Source: Sebastes aleutianus (Eukaryota; Chordata; Actinopteri; Perciformes; Sebastidae). From it: 64,000 nucleotides of DNA. A program made the translations under genes and the position numbers. Positions 33,699 to 47,060 of this stretch are shown here, piece by piece. Location of the stretch: contig CAKAKS010000060.1 of the NCBI GenBank assembly GCA_916700875.1, positions 8,062,834 through 8,126,833 of the forward strand, written 5' to 3'. Position 1 is the first letter of the stretch, and every line of letters starts with the position of its first letter. The notes under the pieces were generated by a model, which had not been told where the DNA came from, did no database searches, and worked only from the letters and a program-made list of their open reading frames with translations.

Positions 33699-34755
33699 AG
33701 GTTTTCTTTTTTTATCTATATTTATATTTATATTTTTATCAACTGATTCCGTCTGTGTTTTCTGCATCGTAGAAGTCACAGGGCCTCACATTAACTCACA
33801 TTTGCAGCCCAGGCCACAGAAAGGTTTTCTTTTTAGGGCGAAGCCCTTTTTATCCGCTAGGCTTACTTTGAGCTAAATATGAAGGGACATAAAAGTGAAG
33901 ATCATCTGTATAGCTTAATCGAGAACCACATTCCTTGTCTTTGCATTTCTTCTTCGTATAAATCACAGTTGAGGCAGGATAATGTGCAGTGATAATTAGT
34001 TTCATTACAGAGGGTGATGTCTTACCTTCATGTTCAAACTGATAGTGGAGACAGGCTAAAGCTTGTATTGAGAGGTTCAACATGTTCTTAAGGTGATGGA
34101 AAGCCCTTGACTCCCAAAAGCCTTCCTGTCTTCATGTACCTATTGATGATCCATATCCACCTCCTCACCGCGCTGTGTGCCCGTGCCCTGCAGAACTGTT
34201 GAGCAGGCCTTGGCGTCTGCACCACGAGGGCATCAGAACTGTGTCTCTAGAGAGCAGCCAGAGGGGCTCTTAATTGCAGTCCTGGTTTCTGTTGCCTGCT
34301 GCCAATAGATGGGAAGAACAGTTAATCCATGCTATTGTTTGGATTGGGCCAGGAGAGGATGAGAGGGAGGCAGGACGCAGCGATTACACAGTCCTGTGTT
34401 GACACAGACTGGCTTGCTTTGATTAGAACTCATTCATCTGGTTCTCACCACTGGGCGAAAGACCAGCCTCATTATCTGTACCATTTTCCTCCCCAAACAA
34501 AATAAATGTTTCCACTAGAGTCGGGTACAAGTAATAGTTTACATAATTACTCCTCGGGTAGATGTGTTTAGTCTTGAATCATTCTTGTGAGCGCAGAATG
34601 AATAACTTAATGATGACAGAAAAACTTTGTCTATATACTTAATGTGCACATACATTTTCTATACACCCAGGGGTGCTGCATGGCCAAGACGGGTTAAAAA
34701 AAACGAATTCCCTGTGCGAGCAATTAATCTCGACTGAACTCCATTATGTTATTAC

Positions 34756-35505
34756 TAGGGCTGTCAGTCGATTAAAATATTTAATCGCGATTAATTGCAC
34801 ATTTTTTATCTGTTCAAAATGTACCTTAAAGGGAGATATGTCAAGTATTTAATACTCTTATCAACATGGGAGTGGGCAAATATGCTGCCTAATACAAATG
34901 TATGTATATATTTATTATTGGAAATCAATTAACAACACAAAACAATGACAAATATTTTCCAGAAACCCTCACAAGATGGCAGAGTCAAACAATATTCCTC
35001 TGGCTTTTTATGCTTCCGCGGTGGTGACAGTTGTGGCTGTAGGCATTATGTTTTCGGGTTGTCCGTCCGTCTGTCTGTCTGGTCCATTCTCGTGAACGCG
35101 ACATCTCAGGAACGCCTGGATGGAATTTCTTCTACTTCGCATTTCTGCACTTAACATAACAAATATGCTCAAATCACAACATGGCAACCTGAAAGCCCAA
35201 CAGGCATCAACAGCTGTCAGTGTGCTGACAATGGCCATGCCAGTTCTTCCTCACCAAAATTTAGCGTAAGTTTGGAGCGTTATTTAGCCTCCTTTGCAAC
35301 AAGCTAGTATGACATGGTACCAATGGATTCATTAGGTTTTTCTAGTTTCGTATGATACCAGTATCTTCACTCTAGCTTTAAAACTGAGCCCATTACAACC
35401 TAAAAATCACAAAATCACAATTTGCGTTAATGTGTTAAAGAAATTAGTGGCGGTAAAACAAATCTTCACTGACGTGTTATTATCGCGTTAACTTTGACAG
35501 CCCTA
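34756..35505 (-). mobile_element. Family A MITE, copy A3, with internal insertion
   Basis: Both ends are present (AGGGCTGTCAGTCGATTAAA and CGCGTTAACTTTGACAGCCC). It is interrupted at about 34974-35155 by unrelated sequence and has lost part of its middle. Its termini extend as a perfect inverted repeat, TTACTAGGGCTGTC and GACAGCCCTAGTAA. No 8-bp direct duplication is evident. Confidence 0.8.
34974..35155 (+). repeat. Repeat inserted in copy A3
   Basis: It contains TTTTCGGGTTGTCCGTCCGT, then CATTCTCGTGAACGCGACAT and CTCAGGAACGCCTGGATGGA, a phrase I recognise as abundant in fish genomes. It splits the A3 sequence between ACCCTCACA and AACATAACAAATATGCTC. The class is unknown to me. Confidence 0.6.
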
Positions 35506-36495
35506 GTAAATACTTGATCTGTAAAAAATGTGAATAACAACCCCTTCTATCTTTGTTTCTGGTTTGCTTATTATATAAAGCACTGGTCCTTTTGACTCAT
35601 GTGTTAAACGGCCAGGGTCACAGAAGGCCTTCTTTCATTACCATTAGAGTTTATCCAATGGGAACAGAAGAGATGCAGTATAACACTTGTATAAATGTTA
35701 TCTGGCTTAGCTTCAATGTTTACACTTGCATTTCCGTCCCAGTAAATCTGTCTTAGCTCCTCTTTGGATTGCGTTTCATGGATTGCTGTCAAGTAGCACT
35801 GTGTTGAAAGTGAACCCTGGTGTATGACGGTAATACAGGGCTAACGGTTCAGTAGTACAGCCACTGTGAATAGGAGATGATATGATGCAAAATGAGGAGT
35901 TGTGTCCTTCTTATGAATTTGGACTATGCACACAAAACAAAATTCAAATTTACATTGTAGGTTAGATTGTGAGTGCAGCACATTGACAATCAACATGCCG
36001 TTTATTTATCTTTCAGCTGCATTTTGCTCAGTGCATGGTGCATTTTGTAATGGCAGACCAGAGACCAGGATGGAAAGATGCATACACAGGCACACACAAA
36101 CATACACACTCTAGTACAACAGTTTTCCAGTCACGTAGAGGTGTAAAAGAGGCGTGTGCTAACACTATGTGTTGCATAACTCAGCATAACTGACTGAAGG
36201 TTTGGAGGAATTGTGCATGGACAAACAGGTCCGTCAGGATTTTACTAATAACCATGACTTTGTTCTGCCCCAGTAACCCATGACCCTGGATCAGTAAGCC
36301 AGTATGCACAATAGAAACTAAATGCAATTCAGACATCATCCATTTTATTAATTAAACCTGTGCTTTTCATACTGTGACATGTCAAAATGTCTTCTTTGCA
36401 AAAGGCCTATGCTGCTGGTTTTCAAGTAATTGGCCATTTTTTTTGTAGCTTTATTAGCTAATACTGGTCACTGGCAGATAGATTACATCACTAGT

Positions 36496-36670
36496 AGGGC
36501 CACACAATTATGGCCAAAAAAGATAATCACAATTGTTTTGATGATTATTGAGATCACGATTATTCATAGATTTTAGGGACAATATATTTTTATTTTTACT
36601 TCATATTTAAATATACAGAGCACTGCAAAAGAACATATATTGCTAAGGAGTGAAAGTCAATTGTTCGTTC
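36496..36670. repeat. hAT-like terminal fragment
   Basis: TAGGGCCACACAATTATGGC followed by GATAATCACAATTGTTTTGA and GAGATCACGATTATTCATAG resembles one end of a common fish hAT MITE. The other end is not seen. Confidence 0.5.
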
Positions 36671-37551
36671 CATTGCAACATCAGCGCCCAGCAGCAGAGC
36701 TAAGCCTCCGCCGTTTTGGACTGAAAACAACTACCAGTAAAACGTCTGCCTACAAAGTGCCGTACAAAAGTAAAACAAAATTAAGCCAGTTCTGATGTTG
36801 GATCTTAATTTTGGACTCTGCTGTACAGTTATCCTTATCAGGTATCAATTTCTTTTCAACTTCACAGAGGCTAAGCATGTCTGCAGCCAATATGCATCAT
36901 TGTTGTACAAAATGTTGGTGTGCTGAACTTTTCTAAACTGTCATACCAAAGATATTTAAAAGTCATGGGAATTGGGGAAACAAGTGGTTTGTGTTGTTTG
37001 TCAACACAGTTTTTAGAGGGTATGTAATAGACCTTCTCAATCAATCTTATAGGTACCTTTACAATACTATGAATACAATGAAAAGTATGACAACTGGTTA
37101 GCTCTGCAGTTTGATCCATGGTGTTCCTCATCTTAATGTTTGACATCCTGCTTGACAGCATTGTGATACTTGGTCTGGTATAATTGTTGTTGCTGCAATT
37201 ACCTTCATTGACCACGGACATGGAAGTGGTATGAAAATGTGTTTCTGACTATTACTGAATAGATGATCCAGTCTTAATTAAGTGGCTGAGAAACTATGGG
37301 CCTATAAAGCCGGTTAGACTGTCATGGGAAATGTAAGTGTGTCTGTTTGTGTCCTACTTAAAGTCTGTGAGGTGACACAAGAAGTAGTGAAGCTGCATCT
37401 CAAGGGAGAGAGGAAGGCTGTGGAAGGATGTTGCATGTGAATGAGGATGGGAATGCCATAAGACATACATCATGTTCTATTTCCATTAAAACCAATGTTA
37501 TTCATGACACCAGGAGTTGGCAGGTCTGGTATAGGTCTTACCAGGCTGAGT

Positions 37552-37902
37552 CAGGGCTGGGCGAAATGGAGAAAATCCAATATAACAATATTTTTGACCA
37601 AATACTTCGATATTGATATTGCGACAATATTGTAGGTTTGACCATTGATGCTTTTACAAAATATTTACGCAATGAGATTATTGATAAGTTATCATCAGTA
37701 ATGTGGACATAATGACTAAGTGGGTAAAGGCAAATAATAGAACTGCTGGAACAGTCGGGTAAGTTCCGAAACTTTACAGTAATGCAGCCTTTAAAACCAG
37801 GAAAAGACAACACTTATGCCATATTACAATATCCAAAATCTAAGACGATATCTAGTCTCATATCACGATATCTATATAATATTGATATATTGCCCAGCCC
37901 TT
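37552..37902. mobile_element. hAT-type MITE, family D (complete)
   Basis: The ends CAGGGCTGGGCGAAAT and ATATTGCCCAGCCCTT are inverted repeats. The flanks are the perfect 8-bp direct repeat GGCTGAGT (37544-37551 and 37903-37910). The interior has ATATTGATAT/ATCGATAT-type motifs and no transposase. Being only 351 bp with a perfect duplication, it may be a fairly recent insertion. Confidence 0.88.
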
Positions 37903-38250
37903 GGCTGAGTTGGGTCGATTTTTGTTTTTACTGGACCAGTCCGGTGTACAAAACTAAACCAGTTTGATGTTAGCACCCTTCTGACCAACATCTTTGGTGG
38001 AGATGGCCTCATCTGACTCAGAAACATTTATAGGCACCTTTATTCCAGTTTACAACCATTTACATAATGAAATTACCTATGTGTAGGCCTATGGGAACTT
38101 TCAAAACGCTTAAAATGTATTATTGCGGCGCCAAAAGGCGCGGTGAAAAATTTTGGGTGCACCTAAATCATGTGCTGGTGCACCTACACCGTGCACGTTG
38201 TGTTTGTTTACTAGAAAGTTCATGTGTTTTTTGGGGTGACGAGATGAGAC

Positions 38251-38380
38251 ATGGCAAAGTTAGTCTCAAAGAAATCTAAAACTGCACTAATATCGCAACA
38301 TTTTGGATTTGAAACTGACGAAAGAACCGAAAAACAGACGAGGCAAAGTGTAAACGCTGCAGGAGTTGTTACATTCCCAT
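38251..38380 (+). pseudogene. hAT transposase N-terminus (BED zinc finger) with frameshift
   Basis: The frame starting MAKLVSKKSKTALISQHFGF continues with ETDERTEKQ. A one-base shift near 38336 then gives DEAKCKRCRSCY, supplying the Cys-x2-Cys of a BED finger. The order Lys-rich start, HFGF, acidic spacer, CxxC matches hAT transposase N-termini; the usual Trp is replaced (ISQHF). The sequence decays after about 38380, and an hAT-like end (TCATTACACCCCTA) follows at 38428-38441. The left end of the element is not visible. Confidence 0.65.
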
Positions 38381-38988
38381 TCTTGGGCATCAAATCGAGG
38401 TCTGAACCAAACCGTGGATTTGGAGAATCATTACACCCCTATGAATGGACCCTTAAACCTCGTGCATTAATTTCAAAGCATAAGAATGCAGTAAAAGACA
38501 GTGGGTAACCTGATATGCCTTTGCATTACTGTGTGTGTGAAAGAGTGATTTAGAAAGCCAAGGAAGGATTGAGGCCTACTTAGGCACGGTGGCTAAGAGA
38601 GCAAGTGTTCAGCTGTCGGTCAGTTTTGGTGGGGATTAGTCAAAGCTTGCCGTGCTCCCAAGACACCAAGAGAGACACATACCAATGTATGGGAAGACAG
38701 GTGGCAAAAGTTGTGAGCTGCCCTCAGTCTCAAGACATGAGGACATGCTCTGAGTCAAGCTGCTAGACTTCATTTCAGGATGAGAGCTTACATTGCTAAC
38801 AGGCAAATTAGTCGCAATATTTCATAACTTGGAGAAAAAAGCATTTGGTTTATTTATTATAGATATAGTCGCGCTAATCAGAGTTCCTCTGCAATCTGTT
38901 GACATAGCTGGCTGGCTGTGTGTGCTTTTAGTACATGTTAGTGCATGTGAGCGTGCCCCACTCATGGCCGCCGCTCTGCACTGCTCTC

Positions 38989-39200
38989 ATAATGGCCATG
39001 CCAGTTTTTCCTCGCTAAAGTTTGGAGTGTTATTTAACCTCCTTTGTAACGAGCTAGTATGACATGGTTGGTACAAATGGATTCCTTAGGTTTTCTAGTT
39101 TCATAAAAAACTGAGCCCGCTACAACCTAAAAATCGCAAGTTAGTGGAGTTAAAACAAATTTGCGTTAACGCTTTATTATCGCGTTAACTTTGACAGCCC
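38989..39200 (-). mobile_element. Family A MITE, copy A4 (one end only)
   Basis: Reverse orientation: ATGGCCATGCCAGTTTTTCC, ACGAGCTAGTATGACATGG, then TTATCGCGTTAACTTTGACA and GCCCC. About 210 bp of the GTTAAC-side end remain. Confidence 0.8.
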
Positions 39201-42124
39201 CAAAAATAACATGTAATTCTGATCTCGTAGTTATCACATAGTGCTATTAATGCTCACTTATCAAACAATCAGACCATTCAGTCTGATCTTAAAGTGGTCT
39301 TATCTTTCATCCTCTGCTGCCCCTCCACCTCCTCCACTCTCATTTTCTCTGCTGAATGATTTACCTACAAGTCCCAACTAGGCACAATTTAAGGACCTGT
39401 CAGTAACAGTATATTGAGGAGGGTATCAACTTCAATTAAGTTGAAGAATATGTGAGGCTAGTCAATAAAACAGTCATCAAAAATGACCAGACATTCATCT
39501 TTGGCGCAACAACAGGATCCAGGCCAACTAGCCAGCCTGTAAGTTACAAACATGTTAGTCTGCATATCAACCAGTCATCAGTTAGCATGCCAAACAGCCA
39601 GCTAGGCCTACCCAGTGGCCTGTGATAATACAGAGTGATGTGTCTCATTGCACACAGCAGCAGCACCACCTCTCATTTGTCGTGGATCACTGAAAGGAAT
39701 AATTACACTTAATCACTTGTGTTTCCATGCCTGCTCGCTGCCCTTTGTCTACAGTGGAGTGATACTGGGATAATCCAGCAGCTATGGCTTTGGTAAGACC
39801 AACATCAGATCCTTTCCTCAACTCCCTTCAAAAAGTCCGGATTTAGTCTGTGATCAAGAAAAAGACTAATAGAATGTGTCTGTGATGAAATACCCTAAAA
39901 CCGTCACTCCCATGTCCACTGGCAGTAGAAAGAGGTACTGACAGCAAATGTGAACTCATTGGACTGATTCACTGTTTGGCTGCTCACCAAGAGCTGGCCA
40001 GATGCAGTACAGTGCTGGCTGCTTTATCCAGGATGTGAACTTTTGGATAAGTCAGCCAGAGAGTGCCTGTCCTACTCAGCAGCTCATAGTGTGTATTAAT
40101 AGTAGATGTGTCAGATCCAGAGCACAGCTCAACCTGTTGCACTGTCGTTAGGGAAGTAAGGGAAGGATGAAGGGAGAAGATGACAGAGGAGTACAGGAGA
40201 GGACAAGCTAAAGTGAGATGGAAACATGTCATACTGAGGTTGACATATCACACACACTGACCATGCTGTAAATTCTGGCTGACTTATACAGTATAATTTA
40301 TAGTACATCACAGTATTTTTGATATTTTCAATGGTAACAGTGGTACACCATGATGCTGTATTATCTTGGGAATGAATGCTGATTGTAACCTTTCCCACTG
40401 AAGACAAAAGCCAGATGTTAGTGGGTTTTTTGCCAGTGGGAAAGGGGCTTAAGTAAAATATTGAGTGTGTATTTTATATATGGAAAGTGCTTTTTTTTTA
40501 TTAACACAATCCCACAAGTGCCCACAGTGTTTTGACCACACTATAACACAGTTTTAAAAAGCATTGGGACTTGATAACTTTAGTAGTGTTTCTAGTTTTT
40601 GAGTTTAAAGCGATTAATTTGAGTGTTTCTCAGTATTGATCTGGTCCAGTTCCTTCAACACGGTCCTGTCATTTCAAGCTACTTTGTGGTTTATCAGAGC
40701 AAATCGCCTGAATGCAGAGTAGGGAGAGGAAAAGATGCCAAGAGACAAATCCCACTGTCACTAATTAAAGCATCATGGTGCCACTGTAATGCAGAGAGGA
40801 GGAGGAGGAGGAGGAGAGGATGCTCAAGAGATAGCACATGTATGTGTGTGTGTATTTGGCGAGGAGGAAGACAAGATAAGTGAAACATGGTGGGGTCCAA
40901 CACCAAAAACTACAACTTAGGAAAGGTGAGTTAGGGAAAAAGGGAGTGGTGGTTGGGCTGTTGTGGATTTTACTTAATATATCCTGATTTTAGTGCTGTA
41001 TAAACAAGCTTTATTGTTAGGCTACTAATAGGTATATTGTTGCTTTTTAAATGAGAGAGAGAAAGATGACAGTTTTGAAACAAATTAAATACTTGCTTAT
41101 TATTAAATGCAGAACAAAGAAGGGCAATGAGGCGCAGCGATTTTTAGCTCATACGCTTTCGTTGCGCCTGGTTGCTATGAGGACATTGTCGTTGTTCAGC
41201 ACTTGTAGTGTGCATGTTGGATGTGACGATGTTTGTGGTCTTTGTCCCGCCCCTCCTCCACTGTGATTGGACAGCTCGGTAAAACGTGACAGTGAAGAGT
41301 ACAGCGTTTTACCCAAAGTTGATTAATTTTCAACTCTCGGCGAGAGTTTTAGAGGGGTTGAAGATTGGGAAGGAGCGAGATAGCTGGTATGAAGGATGGG
41401 AGGATGATGGTGCAGGATGCCAGGACGATAGCTAGCTATTGGATTGAGGTGTATGATTGTAGAGAAAGCCTACAATATAAAAGCAAATAAGTAGGTTTGA
41501 GTAAGGGAGGGGGAAGGCAAGTAGAGGATATAGGAAAGAGGGGCTGGGTTCTCCTCCTCCTGTTTCCTCTAAGAGCATTGTTTGTTTGTTGAGGCTGAGA
41601 TGGGAATACAGAAAGAAAGTGCTATTTTCATTTTCATTTCCTTATTGTATTTATACAAACAGAATAATTCATGCTGTCATTACCGACGGCTTGAATTAAT
41701 GGTGCAAATATGAATTCAAGCTTCTTCTTGTAAATCACTTGAGAACATTTAAAATGTAAATGTTTAATATAGACTTCCATGCCAGACTGTGTGAGATGGA
41801 AAGATTATAGACGAATATTGATGTGTAGAGCTGCCATGTTATTTTGTGCCAGAGGGCCTGACAGAGGCACGTTTCTGTCTCTAAATTGAGACGGGGAGAG
41901 TTGCTATAGTAACGGATGCTGCTGTGAGGGAGCCAGGTGTGAGGTAGTACGCCTGTGGTCCCTGGAGGTCTCTGGCTCTGGCCCTCTACTCCCCTCCCCT
42001 CTCCATCTCTGGCTCAGGTCAAACTTGGGCACATATCTACAAATGCAGACTCATGCAAGAGACAATGTTGAACACTCACACAAATAAATTGATAGCACAA
42101 ATGAAAAGATAACCTGAGTAATAG

Positions 42125-42165
42125 TGGTGGGGGAAAAAAAATCGATTCGCCTACGTATCGGTCTG
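42125..42165. repeat. Family B end fragment
   Basis: GGTGGGGGAAAAAAAATCGA followed by TTCGCCTACGTATCG matches the reversed outer end of family B (compare the B3 start at 47061). Nothing beyond about 42165 is clearly from the family. Confidence 0.5.
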
Positions 42166-43570
42166 TCTTTACCAGCATTCATTTTGAGACGTCACCCACT
42201 TTTATTGTCTTCCAGTGTCCGTAGCATTCTCTGAGATGTCCAAATGATTACTTGGTCCATTTACTACCAATCACTTTAGATGCCACAGTTGGCTAACGGC
42301 ATAACAAGAAGCAGTAAAAGTGAAGAATTGTTAAATGAGAATGAAAAGTAATTCAAACATGCTGAATGGAGGCTCTGAACAGGATAAAGGCTAAAGAGGT
42401 ACTATGCTTTTGTGTGAAATTCAGGTTTAAAGCGAGTATATTGTGCAGTGCCCCCAGGTTTCAAGGCTAATGTCACACACTGACAGTCTGAGACGATGCT
42501 TGAGCTGTATTTGCATGTGTGTGTGTGCATTTTTACAGTTGACTGCAGGCTATAGCGAAATCATTAGCGCATTGAGACGTGTCAGGAGGATGTATGTGAG
42601 GAGGGGGGGATGCTTCATGAAACTAGCATCATGACAGCGTTTCATCTTTTTCCAAGGACTCTACTGCCGTTGCCTGAATTCCTCTCCCTTTTTCCTTAAC
42701 ACATAGTTAATGCTATACTCCTGGGTTGTTGTTGTTTTTAGGAGTGCACTAGTGGTACAAGTGGTTGCTGCCATTACAAATTGAAGATGGGCAGATTTGG
42801 AAAGCTTACAGTACAGATAGAGATCCTGGACTCTTGATCTTGTGTGATGCTTCTAAAATGTTTATTTTGAACCACATCGATTTTACATGGAACAAAACCC
42901 TCTTTTATGCTGAAGGATACATTTCCTTAGTGACATTTTCAACCATTGATTTTTCTAAATAGAATCAGACCATGCTCTATTCATTTCATTGTCAACACAA
43001 GTGCCACTTCAATCTCAAGAATCTGTCATTTGGAAAGTTTTAATCCCTTTTTTGATGGTCTCAAGTCTGCTGAAACACCAGACTACAAAGGCTCAATAGT
43101 GTCAGACAACCCTGATATTTTGCAGCACAGACCGAGCGCTCCCCCGAACCCCGTATAAAAGCAGAGCCGTGCTCGATGAAGCTTCAGACAAGCCAGCAGA
43201 GGAAAGCAAAGTGCAGTAATGGCTCTCCAGACTGAGGACAGTCAGTCACTAACAAAGGCTTTGAAACTACAGACCAAGATGAGATTCAGACCTTCTATCA
43301 ATCAGACACTTTCAAACAGGAACCCTGTATTTGACGTGAGACAATGAGCAGACGTTCTACCTAGAGCCGTTCTGGTGTACGAGCTTAAACCGATTCGATT
43401 TTATGCAAACTGTCTGAATTGGCATTCGTCATCATGACACGTTCTGGCAAATAAAAAAGTAGCCGACATCAGCAACGTGTGCCGACGGTTTCACGGCGCT
43501 ACATCCAACTTGTATTCCATTAATAATGACCAATATGACAACATGATTAACATAATATTATTTTTGTTTT

Positions 43571-44022
43571 AGGGCTGTCAAAGTTAACGCGATAATAACG
43601 CTTTAAAAATTTGTTTTAACGCCACTAATTTCTTTAACGCGTTGACGCAACTTTTTAGGGTTGTACCGGGCACAGTTGTAAAGCTAGAGTGAAGATACTA
43701 CTATCATATGAAACTACAAAAATCTAATGAATCTGATGAATCTAATGAATTATGGTACCAACCATGGTATACTACCATGTTTCGAAGGAGGCTAAATAAT
43801 GCTATAAACTTACGCTAAATTTTGGCGAATAAAAACGGGCATGGCCATTTTTCAAAGGGGTCCCTTGACCTCAAGGTATGTGAATGAAAATGGGTTCTAT
43901 GGGTACCCACGAGTCTCCCCTTTACAGACATGCCCACTTTATGATAATCACATGCAGTTTGTGGGCAAGTCATAGTCAAGTCAGCACACTGACACACTGA
44001 CAGCTGTTGTTGTCTGTTGGAC
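43571..44022 (+). mobile_element. Family A MITE, copy A5 (truncated)
   Basis: It begins AGGGCTGTCAAAGTTAACGC and runs through the A landmarks GGGGTCCCTTGACCTCAAGG, ACGAGTCTCCCCTTTACAGA and CACTGACAGCTGTTGTTG, then stops. The ATCGATTGACAGCCC end is missing. Confidence 0.85.
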
Positions 44023-44486
44023 TTGGTTTGTCAGGGCCTTAAGTCGTTGCAGTAACTCTCTGCAGAGCTGCCTCCTCTGTGCTCACTGTCTTTTTCTACT
44101 TACAGAAGTAACCAGATGAAATTGTCTCAGATGAGTTTCTCTCACTCACCCACTCATGTTCTCTCTTTCTGTCTCTTGCATTTTTTAGACTTGTCGGGTG
44201 GTAGGTTACATAAACATTGTTTAAACATAAGTAACATTAAACAAAATCCCTTAGAGCTAAAGAGCTAGCAATAGCTAACTTTAACATAAGCTGACAGTCA
44301 TACTCCAGAGCATTTAGACTGGGTAGCGCATGGCAGTCCAGCTACAGTAACTCAGTTGAACAACAGTCTACCTTGCAGGTCACAAAATGCTTTGAACAAA
44401 AATAAGTAACAGATTTATGTACAAATGCAAAGGCTTTCTAGCTTATTCTATCATAATTACAGAACTATAGAGCATTGTAGACGCTA

Positions 44487-44720
44487 GAGCCAAAACAATT
44501 AGTCGATGGTTAAAAAATGAATTCAAAACTATTTTGATAATCAATGAATCGTCTTCTTTTAAGCAAAAGTACCAGAAATTCATGACTTTTCGAATCCAGA
44601 AATTGTCCAGTTGTGATAGTAAACTGAATATATTTGGGTTTTTTGCTGTTGCTTTGACAAAACAAGCGATCTTATGACGTCAACTTGCTTTGCGGGATTG
44701 TCACTGCGACGATTAGGATC
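44487..44720. repeat. Common fish hAT-like repeat fragment
   Basis: AAACAATTAGTCGATGGTTA, then CTATTTTGATAATCAATGAA, GTAAACTGAATATATTTGGG and GACAAAACAAGCGATCTTAT match a repeat I know from many teleosts. Both outer ends are decayed. Confidence 0.6.
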
Positions 44721-45934
44721 AGCGATTTAATGAACATGATCTGACACCACCACCAAGAAGTACTGGATGCATGCTATATAACCGAAATTGCTGAAAGCTT
44801 GTCTTGGAGCAGCGCGTTGATAAAACACAGACATAATTGATCTTGAGTATTTGCATGTTGAGCGATTATATACGCAACAGTAAACCTGCTGTCTCCTACA
44901 TGTGGAGCTGCAGCAGGGCTGCCTGTGACAGCGGATCTACAGCCGTCACCCAGAGTGCTCTCTTATCTGCCTGCCAATGACACTACCATTATGTTGATGT
45001 GATGAGAGCATGTGTGTGTGAGTGCCTGAAGTGTGTGTGAGTGCTCTTCTGGTTGACAGCTCCGTATATGTTGGTGACAGCCTCGAGAATTGAACACGTG
45101 ACTACGGTGTGTCTGTGTATGTTCCTTCTGCATGTCTTCTAATCTTCCAGCTGTACGTTTCATATGAAGATAGCTTGAAAACGGTTGTCTGATGTGAAGC
45201 TCAGTAACGGACAAACTGAAGACTCTTTTTGCATACTTCAAAATGATAGAGTTGGCTGTGTTCCCAGTTTTATCTGCTGTGTGTTATCAGTCTGTACTTT
45301 ACTAAAAGTAAAATTCATCCGCTGTATGTAAACTGGTTGTCAGTAAACTTTTGAGAATTTAAATTGCTGTGAGCAGATGGTATAATCAAGCAATAGCTCA
45401 TGACCAGGGTTTTTCCTGCATAGAGAATTACGAGGCGGATTGCACTTGATGGATTTCTGTCATTTGTAACTGCAATTGCGGCATTACGCAGATGTAGTGG
45501 CGCTGTAACATAATCAGCACAGTGAACCAGGAAAGGCGCTGCCAAAACTGCCAAAGAAGAAGAAACGAGCCGTCTATTTAAGTAAACAAAACTCATTTTC
45601 CCTGCCGTTAAATGTTTTTTTTTTTTTTTTTTACAAAGTTTATTTCTGAATTTTGTTAATACAACTCTGACAACCCACTGCACAAACTTGGTTTGGACTG
45701 ATAGATAGCTGGCGTTTATAAATGCCGTTGCAAGCGGCAGTCAGCGTTTGTGAAAGCCGCTCCTCACGCCATGAACAGTTTCATCACTTTAATGTTGCAG
45801 CTGGTTAAGGTGTTCGTTTTAAGTACTTTACATGCTTAATAATGATATACTACTAAATAATACACCACAGTTTATTAGTTGATTTATATTTAGTGTTAAG
45901 AATCTGAATCTGCACATAGCTAGTAACTAATATT

Positions 45935-46095
45935 GTCAAATAAATAATTGAAGTAAAAAGTACAATGTTTCCCTCTGAGATGTAGTGGAGTAGAAGTGGG
46001 CTATAAAGTTTTGTAAAATAGAAATACTCAAAGTACAAGTACCTTAAAATTGTACTTAAGTACAGTACTTGAGTAGCCTACAGTCCATCACCGCT
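45935..46095. repeat. Common fish repeat (GTACTTAAGTAC-rich)
   Basis: ATGTAGTGGAGTAGAAGTGG, ATACTCAAAGTACAAGTACC and TTGTACTTAAGTACAGTACT followed by TGAGTAGCC match a very widespread teleost repeat. Non-coding. Confidence 0.6.
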
Positions 46096-46274
46096 AGAGC
46101 ACAACATTGTTTACAAGAGCACAAGATCTAGTCTCTTAATTTTGCTTTCGAAGTGCACCAGATCGATCTATGCCTTTTTTTTGTTAGGCGGAGGTGTGTT
46201 ACTTGGCGTGGCGAGGATGTTGCTCCACTTTCTCCGGAGTTTCGGGTTGCCGATAGCTCTGGAGAGAGGTTTCA

Positions 46275-46322
46275 CACTTGTATTGAATCTAATCGGGAGA
46301 TAGGTGTAACATCCCAGGCCTA
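46275..46322. repeat. Family B-like end fragment
   Basis: TTGAATCTAATCGGGAGATA followed by GGTGTAACATCCCAGGCCTA resembles the reversed GGGCTGGGACGATACACC end of family B. Short and decayed. Confidence 0.4.
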
Positions 46323-47060
46323 CTGAACAGGTAGAAGTGAGGTGAGACAGTGCGGCTACTGGTGTGAAATAGTCCCCTTTATGTGTTGCTGACACTAAGT
46401 GTAAAGTGAAAGCAAACTTGTTGTTCTGGTCATAAGCGATTGTGACAGTTGGAGGTCTGAACACAGTGAGGAAGACAGCAAGAGGAGGATTGTCATAAAG
46501 CATACAGCAGCACATCAAATTGTTCTGCTATGACCCAGATCCTTTTTAGGTATTGATTTCTTTTAAGCCGCCCTTGCTGGAGTTAGGCGTAGCCAGACTG
46601 CCAGGCATCATCTTCTCAGTAAGGTATAAAGAAAGCAGCTGCCAGTGGGAGATTAGAAGTGTACTTATTTCAAAAAAAAAAAAAAGATTCAAACAATTCA
46701 TGACATTTATGTTCACACTTAATTAGATATCCAGGCTTAAGTTGAAACATGAAGAGGCAGGGAAAATAAATACATGTATCTTTTAACAGCCTCACAAACA
46801 ACAAATCGAGTGTTTGCTTAATTAAACAGGCTCTTTAAAGCAAATGTTTAAAGCACTCTCCCAGACAACTTTATGGGCTGTGAAGGATGGTTTATTTCTT
46901 AGCACATCAACCTGTCCCTCAGATCAGACGAATAGCACTTTGGCTGAAATGAACAATTCCACTGCTTGGGTTTCAGGCCAAGGTTGCCATGTCTGCACGC
47001 TAGAAGGGCACTTGGTCGGAGAGCCCAGTGAAAATATAGCAGTGAATGCATCTTGATATT

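Noticed and set aside
43815..43997. Minus-strand frame similar to one at 51274-51456 (both contain CDYHKVGMSVKGRL)
   Set aside because: Both lie in family A copies at the same place, so similarity comes from repeat copying. Other copies have broken frames, and there is no domain.
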